Positions 1 to 5,346 of a stretch of 5,417 nucleotides of DNA are shown piece by piece. The stretch is from DAOUGC01 sp034429695 (GTDB taxonomy: Bacteria; Chloroflexota; Anaerolineae; Anaerolineales; Anaerolineaceae). Every line of letters starts with the position of its first letter. Within the stretch, counting starts at the first letter, position 1. The notes below the pieces were generated by a model. It ran no database searches. It was not told where the DNA came from and worked only from the letters and a program-made list of their open reading frames with translations. The position numbers and the translations under genes are program-made. Location: positions 1 to 5,417 of the forward strand of contig DAOUGC010000214.1 in NCBI GenBank assembly GCA_034429695.1. Reading direction: 5' to 3'.

Positions 1-45
1 TACGGACGCTGGAGCGCCGTGCGCAGCTTTACGATTGACTGGTAA
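1..45 (+). CDS. 3' end of a gene for a surface protein with a C-terminal Ig/FN3-like domain (partial)
   Basis: Frame 1 from the window edge reads YGRWSAVRSFTIDW and then TAA at 43-45. This is the last strand of a fibronectin-III/Ig-like domain of the kind that ends many secreted or surface proteins in Chloroflexota ('YYWRVRA...W..VRSFTID'). Only 14 residues are visible, so the protein's overall function cannot be given. The call rests on near-identity with the better preserved fragment ending at 2535, where 39 of the 42 final coding bases match and the whole domain can be read. The stop is followed 22 nt later by a strong terminator, so this gene ends its transcript here and is not part of the CBS-transporter operon. 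I am confident that it is a real gene end, and moderately confident of the domain. Confidence 0.7.
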   Translation, partial: YGRWSAVRSFTIDW

Positions 46-67
46 TTCGCGAACTCCCCTCTTTTCA

Positions 68-105
68 AGGGCTGGCGTCTGTTGGGGCGCCAGCCCTGGT
101 TTTTT
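68..105 (+). terminator. Rho-independent terminator of the upstream surface-protein gene
   Basis: A perfect 10-bp stem, AGGGCTGGCG (68-77) with CGCCAGCCCT (88-97), encloses a 10-nt loop and is followed by GG and six T residues (100-105). This is a classical intrinsic terminator. It starts 22 nt after the TAA of the upstream gene and isolates that gene from the CBS-transporter operon. A homologous hairpin occurs at 2556-2583. Confidence 0.9.
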
Positions 106-136
106 CATTATGGTGCCGATAAGACCACCATGCGCA

Positions 137-146
137 GGTCATGACC
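137..146. promoter_or_regulatory. Perfect 10-bp palindrome in the CBS operon leader (possible operator)
   Basis: GGTCATGACC is fully self-complementary. Flanking CGC (133-135) and GCG (147-149) extend the dyad if the A at 136 is bulged. It lies in the non-coding stretch between the terminator and the CBS gene, about 155 nt upstream of the best -10 box. It could bind a dimeric regulator, but no family consensus is recognised and a 10-bp palindrome can arise by chance. Confidence 0.25.
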
Positions 147-302
147 GCGGCAATTGTAGCGATGCTCCACTTTCGAGGGAACTTCCGTTCAGGTAGGGTT
201 TGCCGCACGAATTATCATGGGGCGCCCGGACCTGTTTTGAATATTCTGGCAATTCTTGCTTTCTGGTGTTCCCCCACCCCAAAAGTGATTTCACAAGAGG
301 AC

Positions 303-308
303 TATAAT
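303..308 (+). promoter_or_regulatory. Candidate -10 box for the CBS-transporter operon
   Basis: A perfect TATAAT lies 52 nt upstream of the CBS start codon, which would give a leader of roughly 45 nt. No convincing -35 hexamer stands 16-18 nt upstream; positions 280-285 read CAAAAG. There is also no TG extension of the -10. The short dyad GTGATTTCAC (285-294) occupies the spacer, where an activator or repressor would act, so the promoter may depend on a regulator. The box is clear, but its use is inferred. Confidence 0.45.
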
Positions 309-360
309 GATGGGGTGGAGTATGACATACCCGGAATAATAATCGAACGCCGAGGGAAAA

Positions 361-825
361 ATGATCAGTAACTGCATGAAATTAAATGTCGTTTCCATTC
401 AGGCATCCGCCACGATCCGCGAAGCAGCCAAAAAAATGAATAAGTATCATATTGGGTTTCTGCCCGTGGTGGATGTTGAAAAGAAGCTGATCGGCATCGT
501 CAGCCTTCCAGATCTACTTTCCCTTGAGTTGCCATCATTTTTTAATTTAATCAACGATCTGGATTTTGTCAGCGAGTTTGGAGCGATTGAAATGAATCGG
601 CCCTCTGCTGAAGAAATCGATCAGCCGGTCACCACCCTGATGCAACCAGCCAGAGCCGTTGCTGAAGATAGCGGGCTGCTTTTTACTTATGCCTTGATGT
701 TGAAACTGAATTTATCCGACCTGCCCGTCACGAACGAGTCCAATACGCTGGTTGGGATTGTCTCCAGGGTGGATATTGGAACCACCATTCTGGCCAACTG
801 GGATGAAATCAAGGAATTGCACTGA
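361..825 (+). CDS. Small tandem-CBS-domain protein, probable nucleotide-sensing regulator of the adjacent transporter
   Basis: This is a 154-residue soluble protein made almost entirely of two CBS domains, one Bateman module. CBS1 spans about residues 1-55 and CBS2 about 88-142, with a roughly 30-residue linker. Each carries the family's ribose/phosphate-binding signature: GIVSLPD at 45-51 and GIVSRVD at 132-138. Both look intact, so binding of an adenine nucleotide (AMP, ADP, ATP or possibly c-di-AMP) is likely from family knowledge, although the ligand is not shown. No signal peptide, membrane segment or catalytic domain is present. ATG 361 is chosen because two in-frame stops lie just upstream (337-342), a purine-rich GAGGG (352-356) precedes it, and the following residues fit a standard CBS N-terminus. 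The gene overlaps the transporter by one base (TGATG), which suggests coupled translation and a role as a detached cytosolic regulatory subunit of that transporter. Domain assignment is secure; the partner role is inferred. Confidence 0.9.
   Translation: MISNCMKLNVVSIQASATIREAAKKMNKYHIGFLPVVDVEKKLIGIVSLPDLLSLELPSFFNLINDLDFVSEFGAIEMNRPSAEEIDQPVTTLMQPARAVAEDSGLLFTYALMLKLNLSDLPVTNESNTLVGIVSRVDIGTTILANWDEIKELH
811..815 (+). promoter_or_regulatory. Internal ribosome binding site for the transporter gene
   Basis: AAGGA inside the 3' end of the CBS gene lies 9 nt before the ATG at 825. With the TGATG overlap it supports this start and allows reinitiation by ribosomes finishing the CBS gene. Confidence 0.6.
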
Positions 826-2114
826 TGATTGCCGGCATTCTTTCATCACTGCTGTTTATTGGCACCCTGATATTAATTTTTACAGAAAAGTTAAACCGGA
901 CAATTGCTTCCCTGCTGGGGGCATCCCTGATGGTTGCTCTGGGAATATCTCTGGGCTTCTATTCAGAACATGAAGCAGTCAGTTCCATTGATTTCAACAC
1001 AATCGGTTTGCTTCTTGGCATGATGATTCTGGTGTCCATCCTGGAACCAACCGGATTTTTTCAATATCTGGCTATTTGGGCGGGGAAAAAATCAAAAGGA
1101 AATCCGATCCTGCTGCTGGTGCTGTTTGGGGTGGTCACATCGGTGGCATCCATGTTCCTGGATAATGTGACCACGGTCGTTCTGATTGCGCCTGTCACGA
1201 TCCTGATTTCCGAGATCATCGGTTTAAACCCTCAACCGTTTATACTGGCAGAGGCATTGCTATCGGACACCAGCGGTGTGGCCACCCTGATCGGCGATCC
1301 TCCCAATATCCTCATTGGTTCTGCCAGTGGATTGGCCTACGTCGACTTCTTAACCCACAGCCTTCCGGTGGTTGTGGTGGTATGGTTGGTGGCACTGGGT
1401 ATGTTGCGTTTTCTTTATCGGAAAGAATTGTCCCGCCCGCCGACCAATCTGGATGCGCTGGATGAATTAAGTCCCCGTTCAGCATTAAAGGACAGGAAAA
1501 CAACCATCAAGGTAATCATCGTACTGGCCATAACCATCGCGGCCTTTCTGCTGGAAGAGACCCTGCATATTCAGCCTTCACTGATCGCCCTGTTCTCAGC
1601 CAGTATTGCGCTGGCATGGGTCAGACCTTCCATTCAAGAAACATTAAAACGAATCCAATGGGATGTCTTATTATTTTTTACCGCGCTATTTGTCTTGATC
1701 GGAGGGCTCGAAGCGGCCGGGGTCATGTCGGCTCTTTCCAGCGTGGTTGCCCGGGTCAGCGGTTTGCCACCTGTATTACTCGGTTTGCTGATACTCTGGT
1801 CTGTGGCATTGTTGTCTGCTTTTGTTGATAATGTGCCCATTACGATAGCATTTATTCCGATCATTCAAGGCTTGGAATCGAGCGGAATTCCCATCATGCC
1901 ACTGTGGTGGGCACTGGTGTTCGGAGCAGGCTTTGGCGGCAATGGGACAATCATCGGATCAACTGCCAACATCGTGGTTGCCTCCCTTTCTGAGAAGACC
2001 GATTTCCCCCTTACCCCAAAAGTCTGGAACAAAAGGGGCCTGCCGATCATGATTGGAACCTGCCTGGTGGCCAGCTTGATCTATGTCGTATTTTTTGGCT
2101 GGTTCAGCCGCTAA
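825..2114 (+). CDS. ArsB/P-permease-type ion transporter (Ion Transporter superfamily, SLC13/CitMHS-like fold)
   Basis: This 429-residue integral inner-membrane protein has about ten to twelve hydrophobic segments in two homologous halves, split by a charged, probably cytoplasmic loop at about 198-226. Each half carries the paired family motifs. The first half has FLDNVTT (111-117) and GVATLIGDPPNILIGS (151-166). The second has SAFVDNVPIT (331-340) and GGNGTIIGSTANIV (371-384). This arrangement is characteristic of the P-protein (OCA2)/ArsB branch, whose members move ions across the membrane (arsenite, Na+/H+ exchange or organic anions). The substrate cannot be read from sequence. No ArsA, ArsR or ArsC gene is nearby, so an arsenite role has no contextual support. 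Length is normal for the family and both motif pairs are intact, so it should be functional. It is translated from the same mRNA as the CBS protein. No clear terminator follows its TAA. Confidence 0.92.
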   Translation: MIAGILSSLLFIGTLILIFTEKLNRTIASLLGASLMVALGISLGFYSEHEAVSSIDFNTIGLLLGMMILVSILEPTGFFQYLAIWAGKKSKGNPILLLVLFGVVTSVASMFLDNVTTVVLIAPVTILISEIIGLNPQPFILAEALLSDTSGVATLIGDPPNILIGSASGLAYVDFLTHSLPVVVVVWLVALGMLRFLYRKELSRPPTNLDALDELSPRSALKDRKTTIKVIIVLAITIAAFLLEETLHIQPSLIALFSASIALAWVRPSIQETLKRIQWDVLLFFTALFVLIGGLEAAGVMSALSSVVARVSGLPPVLLGLLILWSVALLSAFVDNVPITIAFIPIIQGLESSGIPIMPLWWALVFGAGFGGNGTIIGSTANIVVASLSEKTDFPLTPKVWNKRGLPIMIGTCLVASLIYVVFFGWFSR

Positions 2115-2124
2115 TGGTTTTGAT

Positions 2125-2137
2125 TGGAATGATTCCA
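2125..2137. repeat. Short inverted repeat just after the transporter gene
   Basis: TGGAAT (2125-2130) and ATTCCA (2132-2137) are perfect inverted arms around one base. The loop is too small for a terminator hairpin and no T-run follows, so at most it is a protein-binding dyad. It is the only structure seen between the transporter stop and the pseudogene fragment. Positions 2138-2274 show nothing recognisable. Confidence 0.25.
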
Positions 2138-2274
2138 TGATCGGCGCAACAGGTGCTGCTTTTCACAACAAGGCAATTTGAGTTCAACCCTCTTGCCATG
2201 GTCTTTCGGAAGGTTTAATGCCTGCGTAATCCGGTTTTACCAGCCGTTTCTGGATTTCAAACACGGCAAACCGG

Positions 2275-2535
2275 AACCGCCCGATCAACGGCGCGATCCT
2301 GCACAGCGGCAACCCCACCCTCGCATGAAACGCCAGTTTCTACGGCGGGGAATACCCGATCCAGATCTCCAAGACCACCCGCTTCTCTCCCAACGTGCTG
2401 GACACCTCCACCACAGGGCTGGGCACCACCGCCAACTTGCCGGAGGGTAAATATTACTGGCGTGTGCGTGCTAAGAACAGCCTCAACGTCTACGGGCGCT
2501 GGAGCCCGGTGCGCAGCTTTACGATTGACTGGTAG
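2275..2535 (+). pseudogene. Decayed 3' fragment of an Ig/FN3-like domain surface-protein gene
   Basis: Frame 1 reads one nearly complete Ig/FN3-like domain: PINGAILHSGNPTLA, then an in-frame TGA (2326-2328), then NASFYGGEYPIQIS, later LPEGKYYWRVRAKNS, and ending YGRWSPVRSFTIDW with TAG at 2533-2535. Domains of this type normally read 'P.NGA....PTL.WNA', so the TGA sits where a conserved tryptophan (TGG) is expected; one G-to-A change explains it. There is no start codon or ribosome site, another stop lies in frame at 2227-2229, and clear domain similarity begins only around 2275, so the 5' part of the gene is missing. The end matches the gene end at 1-45 almost base for base. It is therefore a truncated paralogue, left either by partial duplication or by replacement of its upstream part. 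An intact short ORF does not exist here. The left border is approximate. Confidence 0.8.
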
Positions 2536-2590
2536 AGCAGGCTCTCCCCTTTTCAAAGGCTGGCGTCGAAGGACGCCAGCCTTGTTGATT
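2491..2590 (+). repeat. Direct repeat, copy B: gene 3' end plus hairpin
   Basis: This is the second copy of the segment at 1-105, same orientation, 2,490 nt away, and the two copies bracket the CBS-transporter operon. The coding part is 39/42 identical. The spacer and hairpin are recognisably the same but have small length differences in the region between the stop codon and the hairpin and in the loop. Similarity before 2491 cannot be judged because copy A starts at the window edge. Confidence 0.8.
2556..2583 (+). terminator. Hairpin homologous to the first terminator, with a weak T-tract
   Basis: A perfect 12-bp stem, AAGGCTGGCGTC (2556-2567) with GACGCCAGCCTT (2572-2583), closes a four-base GAAG loop. 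The stem is longer than that of the 68-105 terminator, but the tail reads GTTGATTT rather than a run of T, so termination is probably less efficient. It may still limit read-through from the transporter operon into the regulator gene. Confidence 0.65.
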
Positions 2591-2630
2591 TCCAGCTCCA
2601 CACCCTGCCATCCGATCATGCAAAATATCG

Positions 2631-2636
2631 TACAAT
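2631..2636 (+). promoter_or_regulatory. Candidate -10 box for the LuxR-family regulator
   Basis: TACAAT matches the sigma-70 -10 consensus at five of six positions and would give a leader of about 33 nt before ATG 2676. No good -35 is found at 16-18 nt spacing. It lies after the hairpin at 2556-2583, which fits separate transcription of the regulator. Confidence 0.35.
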
Positions 2637-2675
2637 TGCACCATCCGCAGCGTCATTTTCACGTCCTAACCTGTC

Positions 2676-5294
2676 ATGATCCTCATTGAAACCCGCTTCA
2701 ACATCCCGCCTGCACCACCCCTGGTGCTCTCCCGCCAGCGCCTGCTTAAAGCCCTGGATGTAGCTCCTGACAGGCGTATCACCCTGCTGAATGGACCGGC
2801 CGGATCGGGCAAGACCACATTGCTGATTGACTGGTTATCCCGATTGAACAACCGCCCCGAACCCCCGGCGGTGGCGTGGCTGACCTTGCAACGCGAAGAT
2901 AATGACCCGCCGCGCTTCTGGGAGTGCGTGATCCACGCGCTTCGGCGAGCCGGGGTTGATTTGCCTTCGCTGGATGCACCGGCACCCGGTGAAGGTTCTG
3001 AAAGTCTACCTGCCGCCATCCTCAACACCCTCTTGACTGATTCCCGGCCGGTGTTGCTGATCTTCGACGACTTTCACTGGATCACCGCACCGTTACTGCC
3101 TGCAATATCTTATTTTGTGGAAAATGCCCCCCAACACTTTCACGTTGTGCTGGCAGCGCGTAATTTTCCCGCCTTGCAGCTTGGACGCCTGCATGTTCAG
3201 GGACAAACAGCGGAGATCAACGGCGAGGAACTTCGCTTTACTCCGGCTGAGAGCACGCAGCTGCTCCAACGGTTTTCCGGGCTCAACCCTGACCCGCAAT
3301 CCATCAACGAAATATCCCGCCAGACTGAAGGCTGGGCGGTGGGTCTGCTGCAATCTGCGGTCGCGATGCGTAACCAGGGCTCCAACCCATTCCCGTCCAA
3401 CCGCCGCTCCTTCATTCATGATTATCTTGCAGAGCAGGTGTTCGACCTGCAACCGACCGGGCTTCAGTCTTTTCTCCTGCAGACTGCCCTGCCGGATCAG
3501 ATCTGCGCTGGGCTGTGCCATGCACTGACGGGCAGGACAGACAGCCAGGATATCCTGGAGAATCTGGAACGGGAAAACCTATTCCTCAGCGCCGTGGACC
3601 CCGAACGCACCTGGTTTCGCTACCACCCGATGTTTGCCCGATTCCTCAATGCCCGCGCCGTCCAACTGGATGTGGGAGCCCCGGCGCGGCAGCACCTGCT
3701 CGCCAGCGCCTGGTTTGCATCCAATGGACTGGGTTCTCATGCCATCCGCCACGCTCTGGCCGGCGGAGATGCGCACACCGCCGCCAGCCTGATTGAGCAG
3801 TCTGCTCTGGGTTTTCAGGCGCGCGGCGAATGGTACACCCTGCGCAGGTGCATCGAGGCACTACCTGAGGAACTGAGATTCTCGCGGCCTGTGTTGAGCG
3901 TCTGGCATGCACAGACATTGTTGATTTTTGGTGAATACGAGGCCGCCAAACCGTGTGTCGAAGCCGCCCGCCAGCATTTGCCCGCATGGCAGCAGGACGG
4001 GCGGGTTACCCCCAAGGATGGCCAGGCCTTTTCCACCCTGCTGGATCTGTGTGCGGCGGATATCGCCAGGCAGCGCGGCGATACGGTTGCGGCCAGGGCA
4101 GCTATCCAATCTGCGCGGGACAGGCTGCCACCATACCGTCACGTGCTGCACACCGTGGTTGCCCACGCCATGTGTGATGAGGCCGATTCCCGCAATGATA
4201 CCCCCGGGGCGACCCGCGTTTTGCTGGATGTACTGGAGACCAACCCTGCCGTTGACGCCCCTGCGTTGTACAGCGACAGCCTGGCGCGCATCGGGCGCAA
4301 CCTGGTTTTACAAGGCCAGGTGGAACAGGCTGTGCTGTATTTCGAACACGGGCTCGAACTGGCAGGTGAACACGCTCTGCCTGCGCTCGGTACCGTACAT
4401 TTACTGGGCTTGGGTGACCTGCGCCGTGAACAGGGCGACCTGCCTGCCGCAGAGCCTCTGCTTTCCTCAGCGGCGGACCTGGCCCGCACTTCCTACCGCA
4501 CCGATGTGTGGGTCAGGGCGATGATCGTCGGTTCCAGGCTGGCACTGGCAGGTGGGGACCTTTCACGCGCATGCTCCATGCTGGATAAAGCCCGCCGGAT
4601 GGTGGAACCGATGGAGAACCAGCATTTCCTGCGCACCGTGCTGGCAGCCCGGGTGCGATTGTTCTCGCGCAACAACGACTTGAATGCTCTTTCTGCCTGG
4701 GTGCGGTCCTGCGGGTTGACTGCCGATATGACCCTTACCGTGCATAATGAAGAACAGGCCATCCAGCTTGCCCGCGCGCTGGTCTGGTTGGGCAACCTCA
4801 CCCCTGCTGGCGATCTGCTGGCGCGTCTGCGCAGTTTCGCATCCGCAGGTGGGCGCGTTTTGCGCGAAATTGAGGTGTTGGTCCTGTCCGCCCTGCTTGA
4901 AAACCAGCTGGGACGTGTTGACACCGCCGGCCAGATCCTCCGGCAAGCCATGCAACTGGCTGCACCGTCTGGCTGGACGCGCGTCTTTCTGGATGAGGGA
5001 CATCGCCTGCGACCGCTCATTGAACATGTTGCCGGTGGGGCAAACCCGGACGGGTACGCTGCCCGCCTGCTGGAGCATGACCTGCACCACACCTTGAGTG
5101 GTCAGGAACTCAGCACCCGAGAACGGGAGGTCCTGGGTCTGCTGGCGCAGGGGCTATCCAACGCGCAGATCGCAGACCAACTGAGCTTGTCGCTCAACAC
5201 CGTCATCTGGCATAACCAGAATATTTACCGCAAGCTGGGTGTGGGCAACCGCACCCAGGCGGTGGCGAAAGCCCGCGAAAACCATAAGATCTAG
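2676..5294 (+). CDS. MalT-type LuxR-family transcription activator (STAND ATPase with C-terminal HTH)
   Basis: This 872-residue cytosolic regulator is close in length to MalT. The N-terminal STAND NTPase has a Walker A motif GPAGSGKTT (40-48), a Walker B VLLIFDDFHW (126-135), and a TEGW motif (217-220). A winged-helix region follows to about 330 and ends in the family's RYHPMF segment (315-320). Residues about 335-790 form TPR-like helical repeats rich in Ala and Leu, the usual inducer-sensing part. The LuxR helix-turn-helix covers about 808-868: LSTREREVL (812-820), GLSNAQIADQL, then NTVIWHNQNIYRKLGV. Proteins of this class multimerise on binding an inducer and ATP, then activate promoters; the inducer and targets are unknown here. 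In the recognition-helix motif the usual 'TVK.H' has Ile at 844 in place of Lys. An in-frame stop at 2667 rules out a longer N-terminus, and no Shine-Dalgarno sequence is visible before ATG 2676. The gene looks clearly GC-rich compared with the CBS gene. Confidence 0.93.
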   Translation: MILIETRFNIPPAPPLVLSRQRLLKALDVAPDRRITLLNGPAGSGKTTLLIDWLSRLNNRPEPPAVAWLTLQREDNDPPRFWECVIHALRRAGVDLPSLDAPAPGEGSESLPAAILNTLLTDSRPVLLIFDDFHWITAPLLPAISYFVENAPQHFHVVLAARNFPALQLGRLHVQGQTAEINGEELRFTPAESTQLLQRFSGLNPDPQSINEISRQTEGWAVGLLQSAVAMRNQGSNPFPSNRRSFIHDYLAEQVFDLQPTGLQSFLLQTALPDQICAGLCHALTGRTDSQDILENLERENLFLSAVDPERTWFRYHPMFARFLNARAVQLDVGAPARQHLLASAWFASNGLGSHAIRHALAGGDAHTAASLIEQSALGFQARGEWYTLRRCIEALPEELRFSRPVLSVWHAQTLLIFGEYEAAKPCVEAARQHLPAWQQDGRVTPKDGQAFSTLLDLCAADIARQRGDTVAARAAIQSARDRLPPYRHVLHTVVAHAMCDEADSRNDTPGATRVLLDVLETNPAVDAPALYSDSLARIGRNLVLQGQVEQAVLYFEHGLELAGEHALPALGTVHLLGLGDLRREQGDLPAAEPLLSSAADLARTSYRTDVWVRAMIVGSRLALAGGDLSRACSMLDKARRMVEPMENQHFLRTVLAARVRLFSRNNDLNALSAWVRSCGLTADMTLTVHNEEQAIQLARALVWLGNLTPAGDLLARLRSFASAGGRVLREIEVLVLSALLENQLGRVDTAGQILRQAMQLAAPSGWTRVFLDEGHRLRPLIEHVAGGANPDGYAARLLEHDLHHTLSGQELSTREREVLGLLAQGLSNAQIADQLSLSLNTVIWHNQNIYRKLGVGNRTQAVAKARENHKI

Positions 5295-5319
5295 TGGGTA
5301 CAGACAGGACACGGGCTCC

Positions 5320-5325
5320 TATAAT
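5320..5325 (+). promoter_or_regulatory. -10 box of the downstream lipoprotein gene
   Basis: A perfect TATAAT lies 25 nt after the regulator's stop codon. GGTACA (5297-5302) at 17-nt spacing matches half of the -35 consensus. Transcription would begin near 5332, giving a leader of only about 15 nt that still contains the ribosome site. No terminator is seen between the regulator stop and this box. Confidence 0.55.
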
Positions 5326-5335
5326 GCGCGTTAAA

Positions 5336-5340
5336 AGGAG
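5336..5340 (+). promoter_or_regulatory. Shine-Dalgarno site of the lipoprotein gene
   Basis: AGGAG, preceded by AAA, ends 6 nt before ATG 5347. It is the best ribosome site in the window and fixes the start of the partial gene that follows. Confidence 0.75.
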
Positions 5341-5346
5341 ACCCCC

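Larger units (their letters stand above)
1..105 (+). repeat. Direct repeat, copy A: gene 3' end plus terminator
   Basis: This segment matches 2491-2590 in the same orientation. The last 42 coding bases differ at only three positions. After the stop, both copies share a CTCCCC...TTTTCAA stretch and then a GGCTGGCG...CGCCAGCC hairpin. Similarity falls off after the hairpin. The match covers coding end, spacer and terminator together, so it reflects duplication of a DNA segment rather than chance or shared protein selection alone. Confidence 0.8.

Noticed and set aside
106..360. Riboswitch in the leader of the CBS-transporter operon
   Set aside because: No conserved core of a known class (for example fluoride, c-di-AMP, yybP-ykoY) was recognised, and the likely start at about 315 leaves too short a leader.
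141..371. 76-residue plus-strand ORF ahead of the CBS gene
   Set aside because: It overlaps the CBS start, has no ribosome site or recognisable domain, and runs through the promoter-like region. It is most likely a chance ORF.
2326..2328. TGA read as tryptophan or selenocysteine instead of a nonsense mutation
   Set aside because: The CBS gene uses TGA as a normal stop in a TGATG overlap, no SECIS-like element was recognised, and the fragment lacks a start, so decay is the simpler explanation.
2178..2450. 90-residue plus-strand ORF in the intergenic region
   Set aside because: It lies out of frame with the Ig/FN3-like remnant, whose frame-1 translation gives the recognisable domain. The ORF's own product is a Pro/Arg-rich shadow.
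1..2590. Insertion sequence or composite transposon bounded by the direct repeats
   Set aside because: There is no transposase or integrase, no terminal inverted repeats and no target-site duplication. The repeats are gene ends with terminators.
2257..2619. 120-residue minus-strand ORF over the pseudogene and hairpin
   Set aside because: It is antisense to the recognisable domain remnant and has no domain of its own. Its length is explained by GC-rich antisense sequence.
4493..5092. 199-residue minus-strand ORF inside the regulator gene
   Set aside because: It is a Ser/Arg/Ala-rich antisense shadow of a GC-rich coding region, with no family features.
5313..5343. Hairpin pairing GGGCTCCT with AGGAGACC that could hide the ribosome site
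   Set aside because: One arm lies in and upstream of the -10 box, so it would not be in a transcript starting near 5332.
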